NCBI GenBank assembly: GCA_038230255.1
Contig: JBBRNP010000002.1
Span: 186,001-250,000 of the forward strand
DNA: 64,000 nucleotides
Direction of reading: 5' to 3'
From: AV40 sp038230255
GTDB taxonomy: Bacteria > Verrucomicrobiota > Verrucomicrobiia > Chthoniobacterales > UBA10450
Shown: one piece after another, positions 25,348 to 32,143 of the stretch
How positions within the stretch are numbered: position 1 is the first letter of the stretch
How the letters are laid out: every line of letters starts with the position of its first letter
Position numbers and translations under genes: made by a program
Notes under the pieces: generated by a model
Seen by the model: the letters and a program-made list of their open reading frames with translations, nothing else
Told to the model about the DNA's origin: nothing
Database searches by the model: none

Positions 25348-25644
25348 CTACCCGCCGGCAATTGCGCCCATGACAAAGAACGGCTCGTCGCCTTTCACAA
25401 TCGGGTCGGGCAGGGGAGTTTCCGGCGAATCATGCGAAATATCTTCACCACAGGCAAAGAAACGGACGAGCGGACGACGTTTCAGGGTTCCGTGATCCCG
25501 GATTGTTCCGCGCAACATTGGGTACTTTGCTTCGAGTGCGTCGAGCAACGATTTCACTGAAGCCGATCCATTCGGATCGACCTGCACTTCATCGCCGACT
25601 TTCGCCAGTGTTCGAAGATGATGCGGTAAGACAACGCGAATCAT
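25348..25644 (-). CDS. MoaD/ThiS-like beta-grasp protein with C-terminal Gly-Gly
   Basis: 98 residues from ATG 25644. The sequence has beta-grasp features (IRVVLPHHLRTLAK, a central helix VKSLLDALEAKYP) and ends in IAGG, the Gly-Gly tail that E1-like enzymes adenylate in sulfur carriers and ubiquitin-like modifiers. It is longer than E. coli MoaD (about 81). No MoeB/E1 gene is nearby. Its neighbours (BNR-repeat protein, exported protein, RidA) do not make molybdopterin, so a different sulfur-carrier or modifier role is possible. Confidence 0.82.
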   Translation of the reverse strand: MIRVVLPHHLRTLAKVGDEVQVDPNGSASVKSLLDALEAKYPMLRGTIRDHGTLKRRPLVRFFACGEDISHDSPETPLPDPIVKGDEPFFVMGAIAGG

Positions 25645-25720
25645 TTCAAGCCCCGGTACAGCGCCGCACAAACGTGACTGCTTAAAGCAGTCAAGTTCCA
25701 AAACGTAGGTTGAAGTTCGT

Positions 25721-26887
25721 TCATTTTAGCGTTTGCGCTTCAACCGAGAGGACCGCCGGAAGATCGCGCACGATCGGATTCCACGAATCGCCCGCGTCGC
25801 TTGAGCCGTAGACTTGTCCGCCGGTCGTTCCAAAATAAATCCCGCACGGATCGAGCGCATCGACCGACATTGAGTCGCGCAGTACGTTCACGTAGCAATC
25901 CTTTTGCGGAAGACCGTTGGTGAGTTCCTCCCATTCGTTGCCCCCCTTTCGGCTGCGATAGACGCGCAGTTTACCGTCGGGCGGATAATGCAACGAGTCG
26001 CTCTTGATTGGGACGACGTAAATCGTTTCCGGCTCGTGCGCATGAACGTCGATCGGGAAACCGAAATCGCTCGGGAGATTGCCGCTCACTTCGCGCCAGG
26101 AATCGCCGCCGTCATCACTCCTCATCACGTCCCAATGTTTTTGCATGAAAAGTGTGTTCGGATTGGACGGATGCATCGCGATTCGATGGACGCAATGGCC
26201 AACCTCCGCGTGCGGATCGGGAATGTATTCCGAATGCAAACCGCGATTGATCGGTTTCCACGTTTTGCCGCCATCATCGGTGCGGAACGCGCCCGCCGCA
26301 GAGATCGCGATGAACATTCGTTTCGGGTTTTTCGGGTCGATAATAATCGAATGGAGACACATTCCGCCGGCGCCCGGTTGCCAACGCGGACCGGTGTCGT
26401 GTTGGCGCAGGCCTGAAAGTTCTTGCCACGATTTGCCGCCATCTTTCGATTCGAACAGCGCCGCGTCTTCCACGCCTGCGTAAACGTGATCGGCGTTATC
26501 CAGCGCCGGCTCGAGATGCCAGACGCGTTTGAATTCCCACGGATGCTGGGTCCCGTCGTACCACATGTGCGTTCCGGGAATGCCGTCGTAAACGAACATG
26601 TTGCTCTCGCCTTTCGGCATGCCGTCCGGACCCTTTAGATCATCGGGACTGCTCCCCGGCGTTTCCCAGGTTTTGCCGCCGTCGTTGGACCGCTGAATAA
26701 TTTGGCCGAACCAGCTGCTTGTTTGCGAAACGTAGATCCGGTTCGGATCAACCGGCGACCCTTTGGCGTGATAAATTTCCCAGCCGGCAAAATGCGGCCC
26801 GTCCACTTTCCAATCTTTGCGCTTCGCATCCGAAGTCAGGACGAACGCGCCTTTGCGTGTTCCAACTAAAACTCGTGTTCCGCTCAT
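25721..26887 (-). CDS. BNR-repeat / WD40-YVTN-like beta-propeller protein
   Basis: A 388-residue predicted propeller with repeated Asp-box motifs of the S-x-D-x-G-x-x-W type: SNDGGKTWE, SKDGGKSWQ, TDDGGKTWK, SDDGGDSWR and SSDAGDSWN, at roughly 50-80-residue spacing. No signal peptide is seen, so a cytoplasmic location is likely despite frequent automatic labels as exo-sialidase; the sialidase Arg triad and FRIP motif are not evident. It is the first gene of the run BNR, MoaD-like, exported protein, RidA. Confidence 0.85.
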   Translation of the reverse strand: MSGTRVLVGTRKGAFVLTSDAKRKDWKVDGPHFAGWEIYHAKGSPVDPNRIYVSQTSSWFGQIIQRSNDGGKTWETPGSSPDDLKGPDGMPKGESNMFVYDGIPGTHMWYDGTQHPWEFKRVWHLEPALDNADHVYAGVEDAALFESKDGGKSWQELSGLRQHDTGPRWQPGAGGMCLHSIIIDPKNPKRMFIAISAAGAFRTDDGGKTWKPINRGLHSEYIPDPHAEVGHCVHRIAMHPSNPNTLFMQKHWDVMRSDDGGDSWREVSGNLPSDFGFPIDVHAHEPETIYVVPIKSDSLHYPPDGKLRVYRSRKGGNEWEELTNGLPQKDCYVNVLRDSMSVDALDPCGIYFGTTGGQVYGSSDAGDSWNPIVRDLPAVLSVEAQTLK

Positions 26888-26909
26888 TGCTTAAACTTCT
26901 AACCGCGGA

Positions 26910-27842
26910 TCACGCCGATGAAAATGGATTTTCAACTCGATCGCGAATTGCCTGTTCGACCACCTCTCGTGTCGGTCCAACGATCCAATCTGTCGCAGCA
27001 CACGCTGCGAATCGATTCACTTCACGCGGTGTAACGCGAAGCGATTGCGTTTGATTCCTGCCGACGAGGGCAATCTTTCTCGTTAACGGTGCAACCAGTT
27101 GCGCTGTTGGATGTCTTAGCGCAGCCGGAGGTATATCAGCGTACCCGTCTGCCATCCATGCAACTCCTCGGTCGCTCAAGACAAACCACGAATCTTTCGG
27201 AGCGCTCAATCGGATCCAAGATAAACGTGGAAAGTGCCGAACTTGGAAATACCACGCCTGCATATGAAGCAGTTCAAGCTTGTCGGCTGAGCCAAGCAGC
27301 CATTTCCAGCCGCGACTACGATACGCCTTAAACTCAGCACGATCTTGGACCTCGCGTCGTTCGCCAGTATCCGGATTCTCGACATAGATCGGGCGATTTC
27401 TATCGCGAATTCGTTCAATACCTTCTGGTGGAGATTCGACAACGGGCGTGTCGACATTGGGGTCCCACTCGTACACCCAATCCTCCTCTAGCTCCATCCA
27501 ACTTGGTGTTCGTGCGGCCTGCCAAGCGAGAAACCGCCAGATCTCTGGTGAGATCGTTTCCACCTCTTCTGATTTCTCACCGAGCTTGCGTATCGCCACG
27601 GCCGCCGCGCTCTCGATCTTCGCCAAGTGCTTTTCGATTGATGCATCAAGATCTTCAAAACCTCCTGGTCCGTCGTACAAGCCGCGTGCAATCGATATAT
27701 TTTTCGGCGATCGCCGCTTCACCTCGCCAGTGTTCAGTATCCCCAACCAAACGAACGGATCGGATGTCGCTTCTGATTCTGGCGCAACAAAGCCTCGCAG
27801 ATAAAACTTAGGAACAGCATGCGCCCTGGTGGCCGCAGTCAT
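26910..27842 (-). CDS. DUF4238 family protein
   Basis: A 310-residue protein beginning with the DUF4238 signature HAVPKFYLRGF and containing the family's central WRFLAWQAARTPSW and C-terminal SDRGVAW segments. DUF4238 proteins are scattered across bacteria in accessory regions; the function is unknown. Its start lies 7 bases from a leftover copy of the aldehyde dehydrogenase 3' end, so it probably arrived with, or into, the same insertion as the BrnT/BrnA pair. Confidence 0.85.
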   Translation of the reverse strand: MTAATRAHAVPKFYLRGFVAPESEATSDPFVWLGILNTGEVKRRSPKNISIARGLYDGPGGFEDLDASIEKHLAKIESAAAVAIRKLGEKSEEVETISPEIWRFLAWQAARTPSWMELEEDWVYEWDPNVDTPVVESPPEGIERIRDRNRPIYVENPDTGERREVQDRAEFKAYRSRGWKWLLGSADKLELLHMQAWYFQVRHFPRLSWIRLSAPKDSWFVLSDRGVAWMADGYADIPPAALRHPTAQLVAPLTRKIALVGRNQTQSLRVTPREVNRFAACAATDWIVGPTREVVEQAIRDRVENPFSSA

Positions 27843-27848
27843 ATCATC

Positions 27849-27943
27849 TTACTTCGCAATGCAGACGTTTTTTGGTTCGGTGAAGAAGCGCAAAGCTTCG
27901 TCGCCGCCTTCCCGGCCGACGCCGCTGGCTTTCATGCCGCCGA
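27849..27943 (-). pseudogene. relict 3' end of an aldehyde dehydrogenase gene
   Basis: Read on the minus strand, this encodes GGMKASGVGREGGDEALRFF, then TEPKNVCIAK and a stop, almost identical to the last 31 residues of the intact dehydrogenase at 28404. DNA identity to 28404-28498 is about 87% by eye and stops abruptly at the upstream end. There is no start and no upstream coding part. Together with 28404-28498 it forms an imperfect direct repeat flanking the BrnT/BrnA pair. Confidence 0.9.
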
Positions 27944-28129
27944 TGCTTCAGCCCGAATGAGTTTTCGAAGCGAAGCATTTACTTTTTTCGAATTGCTAAA
28001 CACCTTTGCGACATCGGGCTCTAAAACCACGACATTCGTTCCCTCGGCATAGCGGCGTGCATATTTTCCGCGCCGGCCCCGCGAGAAATCGTATTCGTCT
28101 CGCATTCCGTTATTCGACTTCTTCTTCAT
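27932..28129 (-). CDS. brnA: BrnA-type antitoxin
   Basis: 65 residues from ATG 28129, with the antitoxin pattern MRDEYDFSRGRRGKYARRY and a ribbon-helix-helix-like C-terminus (VNASLRKLIRAEA). The start lies inside the end of brnT (20-base overlap). Antitoxins of this type bind the toxin and repress their own operon. The last four codons run into the relict dehydrogenase sequence, so the natural C-terminus may have been replaced. Confidence 0.8.
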   Translation of the reverse strand: MKKKSNNGMRDEYDFSRGRRGKYARRYAEGTNVVVLEPDVAKVFSNSKKVNASLRKLIRAEASAA

Positions 28130-28394
28130 AAAACTTTCGCTCTCTTTGATTCGCTCGTCGCGCGCTAATGATACGGATATTATCGCCCCGGTCAGTGTGA
28201 ACGACAACGAGCAATTTGCCACTAAACGCGCTGCCCATCGTGATGTACCGCTTTTCGCCCAGCGAATGTTCGGAATCGGGAATAGTAAGCGATAACGGAT
28301 CGCCGAAAACAGTCGACGCTTCTTCGAAGGCGACGCCGTGCTTGGTGAGATTGGATCGCGCTTTTCGCGAATCCCATTCGAAGGTTAACGGCAC
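28110..28394 (-). CDS. brnT: BrnT family toxin (DUF497)
   Basis: A 94-residue RelE-fold ribonuclease toxin (GTG start). It has the typical FEWDSRKARSNLTKHGVAFE opening, a VFGDPLSLTIPD segment, HSLGEKRYITMG, and the C-terminal RIISARRANQRERKFYEE with the conserved Arg/Ser/Arg catalytic set. BrnT cleaves mRNA and is held by BrnA. It begins 9 bases past the dehydrogenase stop. Confidence 0.93.
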   Translation of the reverse strand: MPLTFEWDSRKARSNLTKHGVAFEEASTVFGDPLSLTIPDSEHSLGEKRYITMGSAFSGKLLVVVHTDRGDNIRIISARRANQRERKFYEEEVE

Positions 28395-28403
28395 AATTGG
28401 AAA

Positions 28404-29861
28404 TTACTTTGCGATGCAGACGTTCTTAGGTTCGGTGAAGAACCGAAGCGCTTCTTCGCCGCCTTCGCGACCGACGCCGCTGGCTTTCATGCCACCGAAT
28501 GGGACGCGCAGGTCGCGCACCAGCCAGCAGTTCACCCAGACTGTGCCGGTGTGAATTTTTTCGGCGACGCGATGGGCGCGATTCAGGTTTTGGGTCCAGA
28601 CACTTGAGGCCAGGCCGTAGTCGGTGTCGTTGGCGTAACCGATCACTTCTTCTTCATTGTCGAATGGTGTGATCGTCACGACCGGGCCGAAGATTTCTTC
28701 GCGATTGGTGCGGCATGCGACCGGTAGACCGGTGATGACGGTTGGCGGAAAGAAATAGCCGTCGCGGCAGCGGTCATTGATTGAATCTGGCGCTTTCCCT
28801 CCAAGCGCGATCTTGCCGCCTTCTTTCTGCGCAAGATCGACATAGAACTTCACTTTATCGAGCTGCGGCTTGCTCACGATCGCGCCTTGCTCGGTTTTTT
28901 CGTCGAGCGGATCTCCCTGCTTCAAAGTCGAAGCTGCTTTCACAAAACGTTCGACGAAATCTTTGTAAGCCGAGCGCTCCACGAACACTCGGGAGCCGCA
29001 CAAGCAGACCTGTCCCTGATTTGCGAATGACGAGCGCACGCTGCCGGCAATGGCGGCGTCGAGATCGGCGTCGGCGAAGATGATGTTTGGATTTTTGCCG
29101 CCGAGCTCGAGCGATACTTTCTTGAACAACGGCGCGGCAGCTTCGGCGACTTTCTTTCCGGTCACGGTACCGCCGGTGAACGAGATGGTGTTGATCTTCG
29201 GATGCGCCGTGATCGCAGCGCCGACGTTCGGTCCGGTGCCGTGCACGACGTTGAGCACGCCTTTCGGCAAACTGGCTTCCTGCGCGATCTCGCACAGCAA
29301 ATACGCCGTCATCGGCGTGAGCTCGCTCGGCTTGGCGATCGCGGTGTTGCCGACCGCGATGGCGGGGGCGATTTTCCAGCTCAACAAATAGAGCGGCAAA
29401 TTCCAGGGCGAAATTAATCCGGCGATACCGCGCGGTTGGCGCAGGGTATAGTTGAACGCAACGCCGTCGGTAACGTGCGCTTCGTTTTCGGTGTGCAGGA
29501 TCGCGGTCGCAAAGAACCGGAAATTGCTGGCCGCGCGCGGAATGTCCAAAGAGCGCGCGAGGGAAAGCGGTTTGCCGGTATCGATCGATTCCGCGCGCGC
29601 GAGTTTTTCCAGATCGCGCTCGATCAGGTCGGCGATGCGTAAAAGAATCTTCGATCTTTCCTGGGCCGGTGTTTTTGACCAGTCAGCGAACGCCTTCTCC
29701 GCCGCGGCTACGGCAAGATCGACATCTTCTTTTCCACTATCGGCGACTTGCGAGTACGGCTTACCCGTCGCCGGTTCGATGTTGTCGAGGAACCGCCCGG
29801 TGGCGGGCCCAACAAACTTGCCGTTAATAAAATTTTGGATTTGAGGAAGTTTAGTTTGCAC
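28404..29861 (-). CDS. amnC: 2-aminomuconate semialdehyde dehydrogenase
   Basis: A 485-residue NAD-dependent aldehyde dehydrogenase (GTG start). Catalytic residues are visible: Cys286 in NQGQVCLCGSR, Glu252 in SLELGGKNPN, Asn154 in SPWNLPLYLLSWK. The Cys-Leu-Cys-Gly-Ser motif is characteristic of the ALDH8A1/AmnC/hydroxymuconic-semialdehyde group. With ACMS decarboxylase and the RidA deaminase in the same region, oxidation of 2-aminomuconate semialdehyde is the best assignment. Its 3' end is duplicated at 27849. Confidence 0.9.
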   Translation of the reverse strand: MQTKLPQIQNFINGKFVGPATGRFLDNIEPATGKPYSQVADSGKEDVDLAVAAAEKAFADWSKTPAQERSKILLRIADLIERDLEKLARAESIDTGKPLSLARSLDIPRAASNFRFFATAILHTENEAHVTDGVAFNYTLRQPRGIAGLISPWNLPLYLLSWKIAPAIAVGNTAIAKPSELTPMTAYLLCEIAQEASLPKGVLNVVHGTGPNVGAAITAHPKINTISFTGGTVTGKKVAEAAAPLFKKVSLELGGKNPNIIFADADLDAAIAGSVRSSFANQGQVCLCGSRVFVERSAYKDFVERFVKAASTLKQGDPLDEKTEQGAIVSKPQLDKVKFYVDLAQKEGGKIALGGKAPDSINDRCRDGYFFPPTVITGLPVACRTNREEIFGPVVTITPFDNEEEVIGYANDTDYGLASSVWTQNLNRAHRVAEKIHTGTVWVNCWLVRDLRVPFGGMKASGVGREGGEEALRFFTEPKNVCIAK

Positions 29862-29879
29862 TTCGCCAAGGCAATAAAC

Positions 29880-29948
29880 GTTGTAGATGCGCTTGTGCCA
29901 AGCGCCTGTTTAATTAGATCGGTGCTTGAGAACAAGCACCGCTACAAC
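29880..29948. repeat. 69-bp Y-shaped palindromic element, family B copy 2
   Basis: Perfect 7-bp terminal repeats GTTGTAG / CTACAAC enclose GCGCTTG-TGC-CAAGCGC (7-bp stem) and CGGTGCTTG-AGAA-CAAGCACCG (9-bp stem). Same length as the 5018 copy, opposite orientation. It lies upstream of the dehydrogenase gene, in the divergent region before 30059. Confidence 0.87.
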
Positions 29949-30058
29949 ATCGTCGAACTAAGCCTACGCGGCCTTGTTCGCGCAGCCGAGTCGGCGGGCA
30001 ACGCGTGAGAGATTGCATTGCGCTTGTATTGAAGCGCGTCCTGCGTTGTAATTGTGCA

Positions 30059-30352
30059 ATGAGAAACATCAAATCAGCATTGGGAATTGTCGCAGCGATC
30101 AGTCTTGCGCTGGCCGCCGTTGCACTGGCTGCCGACGCGAAATTTCGTGCCGATGGCACGATTCAGCGAATGAGCGGCACCATGGTATTAGTGCGCACGT
30201 CCGCGCAGGACATTGAAATTAACCGCGACGCGAAAACCAAAATAACCGGCGAGCTGAGAAGGGGCGCGGCCGTGACTGTGATGTATACCAAAGTATCAGG
30301 GCAACCCTACGCCACCGAAATCATCATGGGCGGCGCCGCGAAGCCGAAATAG
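30059..30352 (+). CDS. small exported protein, paralogue of 34904-35197
   Basis: 97 residues from ATG 30059: a signal peptide (MRNIKSALGIVAAISLALAAVALA, cut near ALAAD), then a short beta-rich domain with DGTIQRMSGTMVLVRT, EINRDAKTKITGELRRGAAV and VMYTK. The spacing of these segments matches the gene at 34904, so the two are paralogues, resembling the DUF5666-type fold. Probably periplasmic; function unknown. Confidence 0.75.
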   Translation: MRNIKSALGIVAAISLALAAVALAADAKFRADGTIQRMSGTMVLVRTSAQDIEINRDAKTKITGELRRGAAVTVMYTKVSGQPYATEIIMGGAAKPK

Positions 30353-30374
30353 ACGCCGGCCAGCGGCGTGTCGC

Positions 30375-30441
30375 TTTACGCTCCCGCTAGTTCATCAAGA
30401 GTGGGCCCTGCTTTTGGTTTGCCGCAGAGCGGCGTGATTCG
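30375..30441. repeat. 67-bp dispersed repeat, copy 1
   Basis: Begins TTACGCTCCCGCTAGT and ends with the hairpin GCCGC-AGA-GCGGC followed by a T/G-rich tail. A copy about 70% identical, same length and same orientation, lies at 46448-46514. It fills most of the 129-base gap between two convergent genes. Confidence 0.7.
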
Positions 30442-30481
30442 TTTTGCCCGGGGTTAACCGGTCCGCACGAACGAGGATGCC

Positions 30482-31330
30482 CTAAGCGGACGCGGGGTCG
30501 GACCAGTCTACAGCGTGGGCGCGGACCGGTTGATCGAAACCTTTGAGCTCAAGTTCGCCGAGATCCTCGAAAGGGATTGTTTTTCCGGCACAAAGTTCTG
30601 CGACGACATTGGAGACGAGAATTTGCTCCGCCTCGGCATGAGAACAAAGGCGCGAGGCGAGTTGAACAGTGACGCCGAATAAATCGTTGTGACGCTCGAC
30701 CGGTTCTCCCGCGGCAATGCCGATGCGGATGCGAATCGGCCGGTCCGCATTCGCTTTGACGTGTTTGGCAATTTCGTTTTGCACGCGGGCCGCACATTTC
30801 ACGGCCGAGGCCGACGAGACAAACGACGCCATGATTCCATCGCCCAAATGTTTGACCTCGCGACCGCCCAAATCTTTTAGTGCATCACGCACAATTGAAT
30901 CGTGAAGTTCGACCAGCTCCATCGCGGCTTCGTCGCCCATCTGTTGAGTCAGGACCGTTGATTCGACAATATCGGTAAACAAAATCGTGCGGATGCCGGG
31001 ATCACGCGCATCCGCTTCAGCGCCCGGAAGCATAACCGCGCCGGCTGCGTTTACTTCGGTTCCACCGAAGAACAGCTCTGCGACCTCGGGTTCGACCTGA
31101 ATGACTTTTTCGGCCACGAGCCCGTGCGCTTCCCGATGCACCTGCTTTGCAGCTTCGGCGTTGGGCGCATGGCAAAGGCAAAAAATTTTCCCCTCTTTCT
31201 CGTTGACCCAATACTTGTGGTAATGAACGCCGTATTTGCTCTGCACTTCAACGTCCTGGGCGTGCGCTTTGGCTACGTCCTCGGCAGAAACGCCGCCCGG
31301 GATTTCGTGGATGTCCATGTAAGCCGGCAT
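30482..31330 (-). CDS. class III nucleotide cyclase with N-terminal DUF4242 domain
   Basis: 282 residues. The first 90 are a DUF4242 (nickel-binding SCO4226-like) ferredoxin-type domain with YMDIHEIP, a His-rich VHYHKYWV and CLCHAPNAEAA. Residues about 110-275 are an adenylate/guanylate cyclase domain: metal Asp in ILFTDIVEST and in VKHLGDGIMASF, and RIRIGIAAGEPVE. The fusion suggests cyclic nucleotide synthesis controlled by metal or a small ligand bound to the first domain (inference). No transmembrane segment is seen. Confidence 0.88.
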   Translation of the reverse strand: MPAYMDIHEIPGGVSAEDVAKAHAQDVEVQSKYGVHYHKYWVNEKEGKIFCLCHAPNAEAAKQVHREAHGLVAEKVIQVEPEVAELFFGGTEVNAAGAVMLPGAEADARDPGIRTILFTDIVESTVLTQQMGDEAAMELVELHDSIVRDALKDLGGREVKHLGDGIMASFVSSASAVKCAARVQNEIAKHVKANADRPIRIRIGIAAGEPVERHNDLFGVTVQLASRLCSHAEAEQILVSNVVAELCAGKTIPFEDLGELELKGFDQPVRAHAVDWSDPASA

Positions 31331-31367
31331 ACGACATTTCTAAATCAACAATGAGAGAGCAGCAAAT

Positions 31368-31880
31368 CTACGGCGTCGAAATTCGATGGGCGATGTCGAT
31401 CTTGGGAGGATGGGCCAGCGTCTGATAAACGACACAATAGCGCTCGGTTAGTTTCAGGAGCGTGGCCAGTTGTTCCTCGGTCGCATCGGTCTCTAAATCG
31501 AAGCGCAATCGGATTTGCTGAAAACCGACCGGAACTTCTTTGGAGACGCCGAGCGTTCCCCGGAAATCGAGATCGCCTTCGGCTCGAACGGTCGCGTCCC
31601 GCAACGGAATTTCGAGAGCGGTCGCCACCGCGCGCAAAGTGACGCCAGCGCATGCAACCAGCGATTCGAGCAACATGTCGCCAGAGCATGCGCTTAATCC
31701 GTTCCCGCCAGTGGCGGGATGAAGGCCGGCTTCCACGAGCGTCTTTCCGGTTGCGACATTGCAGGTAACGCCTTCGCCGATTTTGCCTTCGGCACGAAGG
31801 GTGATTGAAGCCGTCTTCGGATCGTCGCGATAACGTTGCTTGATCGGCGCCTGCAAAGATTTGAGCTCATCAGCATTCAT
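31368..31880 (-). CDS. OsmC-family peroxiredoxin-like protein
   Basis: About 170 residues from ATG 31880 (an upstream ATG at 31994 would add 38 residues with no family similarity). OsmC/Ohr fold: the redox cysteines are likely Cys77 in SLVACAGVTL and Cys148 in ERYCVVYQTL; Cys65 lies in GLSACSGD. Such proteins reduce organic hydroperoxides with thiols in the cytoplasm. The YhfA-like subgroup is also possible. Divergent from the acyl-CoA dehydrogenase gene across about 260 bases with no other gene. Confidence 0.85.
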   Translation of the reverse strand: MNADELKSLQAPIKQRYRDDPKTASITLRAEGKIGEGVTCNVATGKTLVEAGLHPATGGNGLSACSGDMLLESLVACAGVTLRAVATALEIPLRDATVRAEGDLDFRGTLGVSKEVPVGFQQIRLRFDLETDATEEQLATLLKLTERYCVVYQTLAHPPKIDIAHRISTP

Positions 31881-32132
31881 CGACTGTAGTCGTTTATTCG
31901 TGGTCGGATGTTTTGATTCAAGCGAAAAGAGGTTGTCCGGATCGTTTTCATTGCCGACTGAAATATGGATGCACCGCGTGATGTTGCCGCACATTTTTTT
32001 GTATGAAGATGCTTAGAAGGAAGCTTTTGATGCCGGTCTGCCGATATCACAAGCGAGCGCGGTGCCGCCGAACCAGCGTAACGCGCTCGATTATTATCTT
32101 GACGAATTTTCGGTCGCGCATCGATATCGCTT

Positions 32133-32139
32133 AGGAGGG
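32133..32139 (+). promoter_or_regulatory. strong Shine-Dalgarno AGGAGGG
   Basis: A near-perfect anti-16S match five bases before ATG 32144. Most other genes in this window have no clear SD, so this decides the start of the acyl-CoA dehydrogenase and sets the gene apart. Confidence 0.8.
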
Positions 32140-32143
32140 ATTG

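Noticed and set aside
25721..26887. Sialidase annotation for the BNR-repeat protein
   Set aside because: Asp-boxes alone are not diagnostic; no FRIP motif, catalytic triad or signal peptide is visible.
31881..32132. A coding gene in the 260-base gap between the OsmC and acyl-CoA dehydrogenase genes
   Set aside because: Short frames there have no start with support and no family resemblance; it is best read as a divergent promoter region.
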